A stretch of DNA of 64,000 bases from an uncultured Paracoccaceae bacterium (GCA_947500005.1 CANMQJ010000001.1:248001-312000), one strand, 5' to 3'. Positions 1 through 7,872 are shown, counted from the stretch's first letter. A program made the numbers and translations. Notes: generated by a model from the letters alone, not told the origin.

Positions 1-99
1 GCGCGGCACATGGACCTCGCGGGCCTCGGCCACCTCGCGCATGAAGAGGCCCCGGACACGGTCATCGACCACATCCTGGACTGGTGGGAAAAGGCCTGA
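1..99 (+). CDS. alpha/beta hydrolase, C-terminal fragment
   Basis: Only the last 32 codons before a TGA are visible; the gene begins left of the window. The fragment contains GLGHLAHEEAP, a context typical of the catalytic-histidine loop of alpha/beta-fold hydrolases, followed by a short C-terminal helix ending WWEKA. BchO-type magnesium chelatase accessory hydrolases have a very similar GLGHLAHEE stretch, but too little is present to choose a subfamily. The next gene is on the opposite strand and ends 6 bp away, so the two are convergent. Confidence 0.6.
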   Translation, partial: ARHMDLAGLGHLAHEEAPDTVIDHILDWWEKA

Positions 100-105
100 A
101 AAACC

Positions 106-801
106 TCAGGCCGCGCCCGTCTCCTTGTTGCCCTCTTCCGCCAGAACCGCCGCCTGACCGATCCAGTCGTCGCGCTCGATCCGGCCCTTGAAGGACAGCT
201 TGTCATCCATCCAGGCCACCTGCGCCGGGGTCCAGGCCGCGATCTGGTGGAAATGATGCACACCGACCGCGTTCAGCTTTTCCTCCAGCTTCGGGCCCAC
301 GCCGTTGATCCGCTTGAGGTCGTCGGCCTGGGACGGGTCGGCCAGCGCGTAAAGGGCGGGCGGCTCACCCGCCGTCTCGTCCTCGTCCGTCTCGGGCTCG
401 CGCGCCGCGGCATCGCCGGACCCGCCATAGCGCCACTCTCCCTTGCGCGCGGCAAGTTCGGTTTCGCCGGCAAGCAGGCTCGACGCGACGGCGGGCTTCG
501 CCGCGGGCGCGGATGCGGCAGGTGCAGGCGCGGCAGGCGCCGCCTTCGCTTCGGCAGGCTCTGGCGCGTCCCATCCCGGCACGCCCTTCAGCCCCTCGAA
601 CGGCCCCCAGTGCTCGGCCGCCAGTCCGCAGACGGTCCGTTGCAGGAACATCGCCACGCCCACCGCAATCGCTACCCCGATCAGGGTGGCGACAAGCGCG
701 GGCAGGCCGCCCCCGAACGCCACCGCCAGACCGAGCCCGACCATCCCTCCAAGCGTCCAACACACTGCAAGACAGGACGTTTCATTATCCTCCAACGCCA
801 C
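106..801 (-). CDS. membrane protein with C-terminal helix-hairpin-helix domain
   Basis: A 231-residue protein if translation starts at the GTG at 801, which follows a strong GGAGGG site six bases upstream; an in-frame ATG at 924 exists but has no such support. Residues about 13-52 are hydrophobic and glycine-rich, likely one or two membrane segments. An Ala/Pro-rich linker (about 79-104) and an acidic stretch follow. Residues about 160-185 hold a helix-hairpin-helix motif (DDLKRINGVGPKLEEKL), the fold seen in many non-specific DNA-binding proteins and in ribosomal L21/NuoE-associated HHH proteins of Rhodobacterales. Function is unknown. A membrane-anchored HHH protein could tether nucleic acid at the membrane, but that is inference. 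Confidence 0.75.
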   Translation of the reverse strand: MALEDNETSCLAVCWTLGGMVGLGLAVAFGGGLPALVATLIGVAIAVGVAMFLQRTVCGLAAEHWGPFEGLKGVPGWDAPEPAEAKAAPAAPAPAASAPAAKPAVASSLLAGETELAARKGEWRYGGSGDAAAREPETDEDETAGEPPALYALADPSQADDLKRINGVGPKLEEKLNAVGVHHFHQIAAWTPAQVAWMDDKLSFKGRIERDDWIGQAAVLAEEGNKETGAA

Positions 802-978
802 GGCAAACCCTCCATTCGCTGCGATTTCGACAGGCAATCGCCTCGGACCATAGCACGAAACGCGCCCTGAATCCCGCATTCTGTCCGTCCGGACGGTCCC
901 CGGCACATCCCCGCGCAACCGCATTGCACAAAGAGCGGGCAGTTCGGACCAAATCTTTCCTTCCCCCGTGTCACTTTG

Positions 979-999
979 ATTGCTACCAAGTTAAGCAAT
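979..999. promoter_or_regulatory. 21-bp inverted repeat, candidate operator
   Basis: ATTGCT and AGCAAT form perfect 6-bp arms around a 9-bp spacer, 23 bp before the leader ATG at 1022. The site lies in the divergent spacer between the HHH protein and the TRAP operon. Its size and symmetry suit a dimeric GntR- or LacI-type repressor; no regulator gene is adjacent. Confidence 0.4.
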
Positions 1000-1021
1000 T
1001 ACGGGACGGAGGGGGGACGGC

Positions 1022-1072
1022 ATGACCGCTGGACAGCGTCAGGGTACACGGGCCTGCGGGGGTGTCCGGTGA
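1022..1072 (+). CDS. possible 16-codon leader ORF overlapping the TRAP permease start
   Basis: An ATG at 1022 preceded by a very strong GGAGGGG site opens a 16-codon reading frame whose TGA (1070-1072) overlaps the likely GTG start (1069) of the next gene in a GTGA junction. The permease GTG itself lacks a good ribosome site, so translation may arrive by coupling from this mini-ORF. It could instead be chance; no similarity is claimed. Confidence 0.3.
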   Translation: MTAGQRQGTRACGGVR

Positions 1073-2352
1073 TCTGGGTCGCGGGCTTCGCCCTCATCCT
1101 GCTTATGTCCGGCCTCGCCATCGCCTATGTCATCGGCGGCGCGGCGGTGCTGGCCTATCTGCTCACCGACAACAGCCGTTATCTCGCCATCCTGCCGCAA
1201 CAGATCTTTTCCAAGATCGACGTCTTCGCGCTCATGGCCATGCCGCTTTTCATCCTGGCCGGAGAGCTGATGAACCGGGGCGGCATCACCAAGGTGCTCA
1301 TCACGCTGTCGATGTCCCTCGTGGGCCGCCTGCGCGGCGGGCTGGGCCATGTCAACGTGCTTACCTCGGTCTTCTTCGCGGGCATTTCCGGCTCGGCCGT
1401 GGCCGACTCGGCGGCGCTGTCGAACACGCTCGTTCCCGAAATGCGGGCGCGCGGCTACTCGCTTACCTATGCCAGCGCCATCACCGCGGCCTCGTCCATC
1501 ATCGGGCCGATCGTGCCGCCCTCGATCATCCTGATCTTCTACGGCGCGCTGATGCAGACCTCGGTCTCGGCGCTGTTTCTGGCGGGGATCGTGCCGGGGC
1601 TGGTGCTGGCCGCGGCGCTTCTGGTCGTCAATGCCATCGCGGCGGCGGTGGGCAATCATCCCCGGCTGGAACGCGAGGAGATGCCGCCCTTTTTCGCGAC
1701 CTTCGTCAACGCCCTGCCCGCGCTCTCGATCCCGCTCATCATCCTGGGCGGCATCGTCTTCGGCTGGATGACCCCGACCGAGGCCGCCGCCGTCGCGGTC
1801 GTCGCCGCCCTCGGGGCGGGCTGGTTCTATTCCGGCCTCGACCGCACCGCCCTGTGGGAAGCGGGCCGCCGCACCGTGATGCTCTCGGGCTCGATCTTCG
1901 TCATCATCTGCGCGGTCTCGGCCCTGGGCCATCTGGGCGCGCTCGAACGCATCCCCGAGGCGATCTCGGATCTCGTGGCCGAGCTTGGCCTCGGCCCCGT
2001 GGGCTACATGCTGGCGATGAACGCGATCTTCCTGCTGGCGGGGATGGTGCTCGACATCCCCGTGGCGCTGGCGCTTCTGGTGCCGCTGCTCGCGCCGGTG
2101 GCCCTCGCCCAGGGTGCCGACCCGGTTCATCTCGGGATCGTGCTCTCGTTCAACCTCTGCATCGGGCTGATCTCTCCGCCGCTGGGCGGCTGCCTTCTCG
2201 TCGTCTCGGCGGTGACCGGCGTGAACTACTGGCGGCTGGCACGGGCCATCCTGCCCTTCGTGCTGGTCGAGATCGGCGTTCTCTTCTTGCTGATAAATTT
2301 CCCCGCGCTTAGCCTGACCTTGCCACGCGCCTTCGGCCTTGCGGGAGGCTGA
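1069..2352 (+). CDS. TRAP transporter large permease (DctM family)
   Basis: A 427-residue polytopic inner-membrane protein forming the transport channel of a tripartite ATP-independent periplasmic transporter, which uses ion gradients to import organic acids and related solutes. Family hallmarks are visible: MAMPLFILAGELM in the first third, the FFAGISGSAVADSAAL loop, ASSIIGPIVPPSIILIFYG, and a final ISPPLGGCL segment. The length matches DctM proteins of about 425-430 residues when the GTG at 1069 is used; the longer frame from 976 would add a hydrophilic tail atypical for the family. It is the first gene of an unusual M-P-Q ordered TRAP set that leads into hydrolase genes. Confidence 0.9.
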   Translation: MIWVAGFALILLMSGLAIAYVIGGAAVLAYLLTDNSRYLAILPQQIFSKIDVFALMAMPLFILAGELMNRGGITKVLITLSMSLVGRLRGGLGHVNVLTSVFFAGISGSAVADSAALSNTLVPEMRARGYSLTYASAITAASSIIGPIVPPSIILIFYGALMQTSVSALFLAGIVPGLVLAAALLVVNAIAAAVGNHPRLEREEMPPFFATFVNALPALSIPLIILGGIVFGWMTPTEAAAVAVVAALGAGWFYSGLDRTALWEAGRRTVMLSGSIFVIICAVSALGHLGALERIPEAISDLVAELGLGPVGYMLAMNAIFLLAGMVLDIPVALALLVPLLAPVALAQGADPVHLGIVLSFNLCIGLISPPLGGCLLVVSAVTGVNYWRLARAILPFVLVEIGVLFLLINFPALSLTLPRAFGLAGG

Positions 2353-2360
2353 AACGCGAA

Positions 2361-2376
2361 TTGTACAAAAGTACAA
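2361..2376. promoter_or_regulatory. TTGTAC/GTACAA inverted repeat between TRAP permease and binding protein
   Basis: TTGTACAAAAGTACAA has perfect 6-bp arms and a 4-bp A-tract spacer. It sits 8 bp after the large permease stop and 33 bp before the binding-protein start. It resembles short AT-centred operators of GntR/FCD regulators. It could also act as a small RNA hairpin separating expression of the permease and the binding protein. Confidence 0.4.
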
Positions 2377-2409
2377 AACGGAACATGCACCCCCAGGGAG
2401 GAGTACGAA

Positions 2410-3387
2410 ATGAAACTTTCCGGCTTTCTGAAAGGTACCATCGCGGCCATGGCCTTCTGCGCGGCCTCCGCCGCCTCGGCCCAGGTCAAGATCGCGCTCG
2501 ACAGCCCGCCCGACCTCGAAGGCTCCGGCAGCTATGTCTGGGCGCACACATTCGCCAATCATCTCAACGAGAACGGCATGGAAGCCGAGGAATTCCAGCG
2601 CGGCGCCCTGGGCGGCGACGACGAGCTGTTCGACCAGGTGAGCCAGGGCGTGCTCGAGGTCTCTCTCTCCCCGCTCAACATCGTCGGCTCGATCGACAAG
2701 CTCGTCTATGGCCTTAGACTCCCTTACTTTTTCGGAGATATGGAGGAGGTCGACCGCGCCCTGAACGAGGGCGGTATGCTGGAGAAGATCAACGAAGCGA
2801 CCACGCCCGAAGGGGTACGCGTGCTATCGGTCAACGTGGTCGGCGCGGCCACCGGCATTTTCAACACCAAGAAACCCGTGGAATCCGTGGCGGACATGGA
2901 AGGCCTGCGCATGCGTGCCCTCGACGAAAGCCAGATCGAATTGTACAAGGCTTGGGGCGCCTCCGGCACCATCGTAAGCTGGGCCGAAGTCCCCAACGCC
3001 CTCCAGACCGGAGTCGCCGACGGTTACCTCAACCCCGCTTTCGTTCCGCTTCTCTTCGGACACACTGATTTCCTTAAACATTTTACCGATGCGCGCATCG
3101 CGCCCTCGCTGCGGATCACCATCGCGTCCGAGGATTGGTACCAGGGTCTGAGCGACGAGGAACGCGCCACGGTGGACGCCGCCGTCGAAGCTGCGACCAG
3201 GGCCAACCGTGAATGGCTGGGCACCCAGGATGCCGTGATGGACAAGCTGCGCGAGGCCGGCGTGGCCGTGGTGGCGCTGGACGAGGAGGCCCGCGCCGCT
3301 TTCCGCGAAGCGTCGGCCCCCGCCTATGAAAGCGGGCTGCTGACGCAGGAGCAGATCGCCGAGTGGGAAGCGGCCAAGGGCAACTGA
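2410..3387 (+). CDS. TRAP transporter substrate-binding protein (DctP family)
   Basis: A 325-residue periplasmic receptor that captures the solute and delivers it to the DctQM permease. It begins with a clear signal peptide: basic start, hydrophobic core to about residue 22, then ASAASAQ with likely cleavage after ASA. The body has DctP features: a QRGALGGDDELFDQV stretch, a lobe boundary near VNVVGAATGIFNTKKPVES, the EGLRMRALD segment, and PNALQTGVADGYLNP that contributes to ligand binding. A conserved arginine for carboxylate solutes is plausible at LRMR. The ribosome site AGGGAGG is strong. Substrate is unknown; the downstream hydrolases suggest an amide- or peptide-like compound. Confidence 0.9.
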   Translation: MKLSGFLKGTIAAMAFCAASAASAQVKIALDSPPDLEGSGSYVWAHTFANHLNENGMEAEEFQRGALGGDDELFDQVSQGVLEVSLSPLNIVGSIDKLVYGLRLPYFFGDMEEVDRALNEGGMLEKINEATTPEGVRVLSVNVVGAATGIFNTKKPVESVADMEGLRMRALDESQIELYKAWGASGTIVSWAEVPNALQTGVADGYLNPAFVPLLFGHTDFLKHFTDARIAPSLRITIASEDWYQGLSDEERATVDAAVEAATRANREWLGTQDAVMDKLREAGVAVVALDEEARAAFREASAPAYESGLLTQEQIAEWEAAKGN

Positions 3388-3391
3388 GCCG

Positions 3392-3937
3392 ATGCTGAAA
3401 CTGGCCCGCGGGCTCGACACGCTCTCGGCGGCACTCGACCGCATCGCCCTTGCAGGGGCGATCGCGGCTCTTGTCGTGATGCTGCTTTCCGCGGGCTGGC
3501 AGGTGGTGGCGCGCTACATACTTGACGCGCCGCCCATTTGGACCGAGGAACTGGCCCGCCGGGCAATGGTCTGGGCCGGGATGCTCGGCGCCTCCTGTGC
3601 CTTTCGCGCGGGGGCGGACCCGACGCTCTTTCCCGCCGTGCGGCTTCGCATCGGCATGCAGGGGCTGGGCCTCGCCCTGCTGCGCGGCTTGGGCGTTCTG
3701 ACCTTTGCCGTACCGGTGATCTGGTTCTCGGTCTTCAACGCGCGCATGGACCCCGCCCGCGGTTTCCTGGGGCGCAGCCTGAACCGCCAGGCCGAGATGC
3801 TGGACATGTCGATGATCTGGTTCACCGCAGCCGTGCCGCTGGCCTTCGTCCTCATCACCCTTCACCTTCTTGCCGGCCTGGCCCTGCGCATGGCCGGCGA
3901 GGTTCCCGACAGCGAACGCGCCGAGGTTCAAACATGA
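3392..3937 (+). CDS. TRAP transporter small permease (DctQ family)
   Basis: A 181-residue membrane protein with four hydrophobic segments (about residues 18-36, 55-70, 93-113, 140-165), as expected for DctQ, the small subunit that partners DctM. The family motif region VVARYILDAPPIWTEELAR lies after the first segment. It starts 4 bp after the binding protein stop and its TGA overlaps the ATG of the next gene (ATGA), so transporter and hydrolase are translationally coupled. In most TRAP operons Q precedes M; here Q is separated from M by the binding-protein gene. Confidence 0.9.
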   Translation: MLKLARGLDTLSAALDRIALAGAIAALVVMLLSAGWQVVARYILDAPPIWTEELARRAMVWAGMLGASCAFRAGADPTLFPAVRLRIGMQGLGLALLRGLGVLTFAVPVIWFSVFNARMDPARGFLGRSLNRQAEMLDMSMIWFTAAVPLAFVLITLHLLAGLALRMAGEVPDSERAEVQT

Positions 3938-5385
3938 AAGTCTTCATCGCCGCGCTGAGCACTGAAACGAACTCCTTTTCGCCGATCCCAACGGGGCGCG
4001 CGGCCTTCGAGGAGAACACCATCCACCACGGTGACGGCACGCAGCACGAACTGAACTATTCAACCGCCGCCCTGCATATCTGGCGCAAGCATGCCGAAGA
4101 GCGCGGCTGGCAGGTCATCGAATCCCTCGCCGCCGCAGCGCAGCCTGCCGGGCCGACCGTCCGGGCCGTTTTCGAGGAGTTCCGCGACGAGATCCTGGGC
4201 GACCTGCGCAAGGCAGGCGGGGCCGATATCATCCTGTTCGGTCTGCACGGCGCGATGATCGCGGATGGGTATGACGATTGCGAGGGCGAGCTGATCGCGG
4301 GCGCGCGCGAGATCTGTCCCGACGCGGTGATCGGCGGGTTGCTCGATCCGCATTGCTTCCTGACCGAGCAGATGATGGAAAAGGCCACGCTTCTCATGCC
4401 CTACAAGGAATACCCGCATGTGGACATTCCCGACCGGGCGCAGGACCTGTTCCGGTTGGCGGCAGATAGCGTCGAAGGAAAGATCCGCCCGGTGATGCGC
4501 GACTGGGATTGTCGCATGATCCTGGCCATGCCCACGACCGAACAGCCCATGCGCGGCTTCGTCGACGAGATGCTGGCGCGCGAGGGCAAGGACGGCGTGC
4601 TGATGCTCGCCATCGCGCACAGCTTCCCCTGGGGCGATCATCCCCGCGTGGGTGCGCGTGCGGTGGCGATCTGCGACGGTGACGCGGATCAGGCGACGCG
4701 AGAGGCCGAGCAGCTGGGACGGAAGCTGTGGGGTCTCAGGCACGAACTCTACCGCGAAATTCCCGGCATCGAGGCCGCGCTGGACATGGCGCAGGCCGAG
4801 CCGGCCGGTCCGGTGGTGCTGGCGGACATGTCCGACAACGCGGGTGGCGGCGCGCCCTCGGACGCGACCTTTCTGCTGCGCGCCATGATCGAGCGGAAGA
4901 TGAGCAGCGTCGCCACCGGTATCTTCTGGGATCCGATCGTGGTCCGGCTTTGCCGTGAGGCGGGCGAAGGCGCGACGCTCAGGATTCGGCTGGGCGGCAA
5001 GATGGGGCCGATGTCGGGCGATCCGCTGGACCTTACCGTCACCGTGCGCCGCGTGGCAACTGGCCTTTCGCAACGGTTCGGCAAGCTGCCTGCCCCGCTG
5101 GGCGAGATCGTCTGGCTGGAAAGCGACGGCATCGACATCCTCGTGAACGACACCCGCACCCAGACCTTTCACCCCGAGGCGTTCGAGCAGATGGGTATCG
5201 ACCTGTCGCAGCGCCGCTTCGTCTGCGTGAAATCCTCCAACCACTACCGCGCCGGGTTCGAACCCATCGCGGCCAAGGTGATCCCGGTGGCGACACCCGG
5301 TGCGATCACGCCCGATTTCGCCAAGATCCCGTACATCAAGCGTGGCCGCGACTACTGGCCCGCGACCGAGGACCCGTTCGCATGA
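3934..5385 (+). CDS. M81-family metallohydrolase (MlrC-like)
   Basis: A 483-residue protein of the MlrC/M81 family, named for microcystinase C of Sphingomonas, which opens the last tetrapeptide stage of microcystin breakdown; most family members act on unknown substrates. Recognisable points are the N-terminal IAALSTETNSFSP, FGLHGAMIADGYDDCEGELI with its candidate metal-binding histidine and aspartate, GLLDPHC where most relatives have a LDxH motif, SDNAGGGAPSDATFLLRAM, and a C-terminal VKSSNHYRAGFEPIA. No signal peptide is present, so it acts in the cytoplasm on imported substrate. The start at 3934 overlaps the small permease stop, and its own stop overlaps the next start, placing it centrally in the operon. 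Confidence 0.88.
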   Translation: MKVFIAALSTETNSFSPIPTGRAAFEENTIHHGDGTQHELNYSTAALHIWRKHAEERGWQVIESLAAAAQPAGPTVRAVFEEFRDEILGDLRKAGGADIILFGLHGAMIADGYDDCEGELIAGAREICPDAVIGGLLDPHCFLTEQMMEKATLLMPYKEYPHVDIPDRAQDLFRLAADSVEGKIRPVMRDWDCRMILAMPTTEQPMRGFVDEMLAREGKDGVLMLAIAHSFPWGDHPRVGARAVAICDGDADQATREAEQLGRKLWGLRHELYREIPGIEAALDMAQAEPAGPVVLADMSDNAGGGAPSDATFLLRAMIERKMSSVATGIFWDPIVVRLCREAGEGATLRIRLGGKMGPMSGDPLDLTVTVRRVATGLSQRFGKLPAPLGEIVWLESDGIDILVNDTRTQTFHPEAFEQMGIDLSQRRFVCVKSSNHYRAGFEPIAAKVIPVATPGAITPDFAKIPYIKRGRDYWPATEDPFA

Positions 5386-6233
5386 CCAACCCGCTGATTG
5401 CCGCCCGCGACGCCTTTGCCGCCCGCCACCCCGAGCAACGATTCGAGCGCGAAGGGCGCGACTGGGGTTATATCGATTGCGGAGAAGGCCCCGCGCTGCT
5501 GCTGATACCCGGCACGCTGGGGAGGGCCGATATCTTCTGGCAGCAGATCGAGGCGCTGCAGGACCGTCTGCGCATCGTCGCGGTCAGCTACCCGGCCAAG
5601 GGTGGTGTCGCAGAGTGGGCGGGCGATCTCGTCGCCTTGCTCGATACGCTCGAGATCGACAAGGCCGTGGTGCTGGGTTCATCTCTCGGTGGCTATCTGG
5701 CGCAATACATCGCGGCCGAGGCCCCTGCGCGCGTCACCGCACTTGTCGCCGCCAACACGCTGCACAGCGTGAAGGGGCTGGATCAGCGGATGCCCTATGC
5801 GCTCGACCTCGACACTGCATCCATAGAGGATCTGCGCGGCGGGTTCCGCGCGGGGCTATCGGCCTGGGCCGACACCCATACCGACCAGAGGGACCTTGTC
5901 GCGCTGCTGATGGGCGAGGTTGCAGGCCGTATCCCCGAGGCCGAGATGCGCGCGCGCCTCAAGGCGCTCAAGCACGGGCCGGAACTGCCCCCGCTGACCA
6001 TGCCGCATCGCGCCTGTTTCACCATCGAGGCGGATGACGATCCGCTGATCCCTGCGGAGATGCGCAACGCGGTGCGGGAGAGGATCTCGCCAGCTGCGGC
6101 CTATCGCTTTACCAGCGGCGGACATTTTCCCTATATCGCGCGGCGCGAACGCTACACATCGGTTCTCTGCCGCATCATGGATCTGCAATGCGGCAATCCG
6201 GTGCCACCCGATGGCGGGGAGGTCGTGCTGTGA
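5382..6233 (+). CDS. alpha/beta-fold hydrolase (maspardin-like)
   Basis: A 283-residue cytoplasmic hydrolase. The oxyanion region LLLIPGTLGRADIFW and the nucleophile elbow GSSLGG (Ser101) are clear; an acidic residue in EADDDPL and a histidine in SGGHFPY complete a plausible triad. The sequence recalls maspardin-type alpha/beta proteins more than esterases or dehalogenases, but substrate cannot be read. It starts with ATGA overlap on the M81 gene and ends with GTGA overlap into the cyclodeaminase-family gene, so all three should be made together. A role in cleaving an ester or amide of the same imported compound is inferred from context. Confidence 0.85.
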   Translation: MTNPLIAARDAFAARHPEQRFEREGRDWGYIDCGEGPALLLIPGTLGRADIFWQQIEALQDRLRIVAVSYPAKGGVAEWAGDLVALLDTLEIDKAVVLGSSLGGYLAQYIAAEAPARVTALVAANTLHSVKGLDQRMPYALDLDTASIEDLRGGFRAGLSAWADTHTDQRDLVALLMGEVAGRIPEAEMRARLKALKHGPELPPLTMPHRACFTIEADDDPLIPAEMRNAVRERISPAAAYRFTSGGHFPYIARRERYTSVLCRIMDLQCGNPVPPDGGEVVL

Positions 6234-7180
6234 GAACCGTCTCGGCGGAAGAGGTGCGGCAGCTTTTGCCGATGCGTGAGGCGATCGGCATCGTTCGTCA
6301 GGCGATGATCGAGGTGGCGCGCGGCAAGGCAAAGCTGCCGCTGCGCTCGGTCGTCGAACTGGAAGGCAACAAGAAGCTTGGCGTGATGCCCGGTGCCCTG
6401 ACCGATCCGCTGGTCTATGGCGTCAAGTTGCTGAGCCTTTTTCCCGATAACCCGGCCCGCGGGCTGAGTTCCCATACCGGAACGATGATCCTGTTCGATC
6501 CCGACACCGGCGCGCCCGCGTTAGCGGTCGATGCCGACGCGCTGACCGCCATCCGCACGGCGGCGGCCACAGCTTCGGCCACCGACGCGCTTGCCCGGCG
6601 GGACGCGCGAACCCTTGCCATCATCGGCACGGGCGAGCAGGCAGAGACACATATCGAGGCCCTGTGCCTTGTTCGCGACCTGACCGAGATCCGAATCTCC
6701 GGACGCACCACCGACCGCGCCGAGGCCTTTGTCACGCGCATGTTGACTCACAATCCCGGCCTGCCGCTCCAAGCAGTGCAATCCGCGCAAGAGGCCGTGA
6801 CGGGCGCTGATATCGTCTGCACCGTCACCTCCTCGTCCGAGGTCGTGCTTCGCGGGGAATGGATCGAGAGCGGGTGCCATGTCAACGCGGTGGGTGCCTC
6901 GATCCCCGCGATGCAGGAGATCGACCGCGAGATGCTGCTGTGCGCCGAGACATTCGTCGACTATCGCCCCTCGGCCCTTGCCCAGGCGCGCGAGATCATC
7001 GACGCGCTGGCGGAGGGCGCGATCACCGAGGACCATATCAGGGCCGAAATAGGCGAGGTTCACGAAGGATCCGCGACGGGGCGCAGCGGGCGCGAGGCGA
7101 TCACGCTTTACCGGTCACTGGGGATCGCCGCACAGGATCTGGCCTGCGCCGAGGCGGTGCGTCGCAAACTCGATTCCTGA
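6230..7180 (+). CDS. ornithine cyclodeaminase / mu-crystallin family protein
   Basis: A 316-residue NAD(P)-dependent enzyme of the OCD/mu-crystallin family, whose members include ornithine cyclodeaminase, alanine dehydrogenase of archaea, delta-1-pyrroline-2-carboxylate reductase and opine-type ketimine reductases. The Rossmann motif is IIGTGEQAETH near residues 130-140; DADALTAIRTAAATA precedes it as in the family. The GTG start at 6230 has a GGGGAGG site and overlaps the hydrolase stop; the size matches the usual 310-330 residues. As last gene of the TRAP-M81 operon it probably reduces or deaminates the amino-acid or imino product. The exact reaction is not determinable here. Confidence 0.88.
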   Translation: MRTVSAEEVRQLLPMREAIGIVRQAMIEVARGKAKLPLRSVVELEGNKKLGVMPGALTDPLVYGVKLLSLFPDNPARGLSSHTGTMILFDPDTGAPALAVDADALTAIRTAAATASATDALARRDARTLAIIGTGEQAETHIEALCLVRDLTEIRISGRTTDRAEAFVTRMLTHNPGLPLQAVQSAQEAVTGADIVCTVTSSSEVVLRGEWIESGCHVNAVGASIPAMQEIDREMLLCAETFVDYRPSALAQAREIIDALAEGAITEDHIRAEIGEVHEGSATGRSGREAITLYRSLGIAAQDLACAEAVRRKLDS

Positions 7181-7183
7181 TCC

Positions 7184-7807
7184 TCAGTTCGGTTGCTGCA
7201 TCCGTGCATAGAGGCGCAAGGCGTGGGATGCGTCCTGCGCCATGGCGGGCAGAACCGGGTCGTATCCTGCGCGGATAACCCCGGCGATGTCAGGCCGCAG
7301 GATCACCGTACCATCGGCCACGGCCAAGGCCGAGCGCTCGCGAAAGGCAAGATCGGACCACAACAGGATGGTCTGGACCACCTGGCTGAGCGCCAATGTC
7401 TGCGCAGGAACCTCGGACAGTTCATCATCCATACGCAGAAAGACGAACGCGGCCTTTATCGCGCCCGCCTCGTCGAACCGGAAGACGCGATACTGGTTGG
7501 CGCCTGCCGCCACCAGACGTTCCACCAAGGGGCCGAGATCGGCAATCAGCCGGTCCAGGTCGGGGACGGCCAGCAACTCCTGCCAGTCGCGGAAGAAGAA
7601 GACCATGCAATTGGCGCCCAGTTCCGGATCGGTTTCCGCCAGCGTGTGTCCGGCGAGCGCGGCAACCGCTTCGAAGGCGCCCTTGATGGTCGCCAGCGTC
7701 TCCTCTTCCACGCCGAAGACGACCGGCACGATGGGCCGGCCCCACCGCGCAAAGAGATACTCACCGCTTTCGCGGGTGAAAAGCGCCTCGATCTCCTGTG
7801 GTGTCAT
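7184..7807 (-). CDS. conserved hypothetical protein downstream of ruvB
   Basis: A 207-residue soluble protein starting MTPQEIEALF; two upstream in-frame ATG codons would translate part of an intergenic repeat, so the start at 7807 is preferred. It has no signal peptide or membrane segment. The sequence is rich in hydrophobic and acidic residues, with notable segments GRPIVPVVFGVEEETL, ANCMVFFFRDW and FVFLRMDDELSEVPAQTL. I recognise no catalytic motif. It follows ruvB on the same strand after 65 bp, so it may be read with ruvCAB, and it converges on the cyclodeaminase-family gene with a 3-bp gap. Function unknown. Confidence 0.7.
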   Translation of the reverse strand: MTPQEIEALFTRESGEYLFARWGRPIVPVVFGVEEETLATIKGAFEAVAALAGHTLAETDPELGANCMVFFFRDWQELLAVPDLDRLIADLGPLVERLVAAGANQYRVFRFDEAGAIKAAFVFLRMDDELSEVPAQTLALSQVVQTILLWSDLAFRERSALAVADGTVILRPDIAGVIRAGYDPVLPAMAQDASHALRLYARMQQPN

Positions 7808-7828
7808 GCCCGCCGACCTTCTACTCGT

Positions 7829-7850
7829 GAGAAATATGCCCGCCGGAGGC
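7829..7850 (-). repeat. intergenic repeat fragment (GCCTCCGGCGGGCATATTTCTC type)
   Basis: Read on the minus strand, this stretch between ruvB and the hypothetical gene matches the start of a module also seen at 36485-36517, where GCCT-CGGCG and TATTTC are shared. Related GTATTT...GATGAA modules occur at 43000 and 45735. It is a short, partial member of the family. Confidence 0.4.
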
Positions 7851-7872
7851 ATAAATTCCTCGGCGTGCAGGT

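Noticed and set aside
1039..2562. Antisense frame of about 507 codons over the TRAP large permease
   Set aside because: His/Arg/Asp-rich shadow with no domain; the sense strand shows clear DctM helices.
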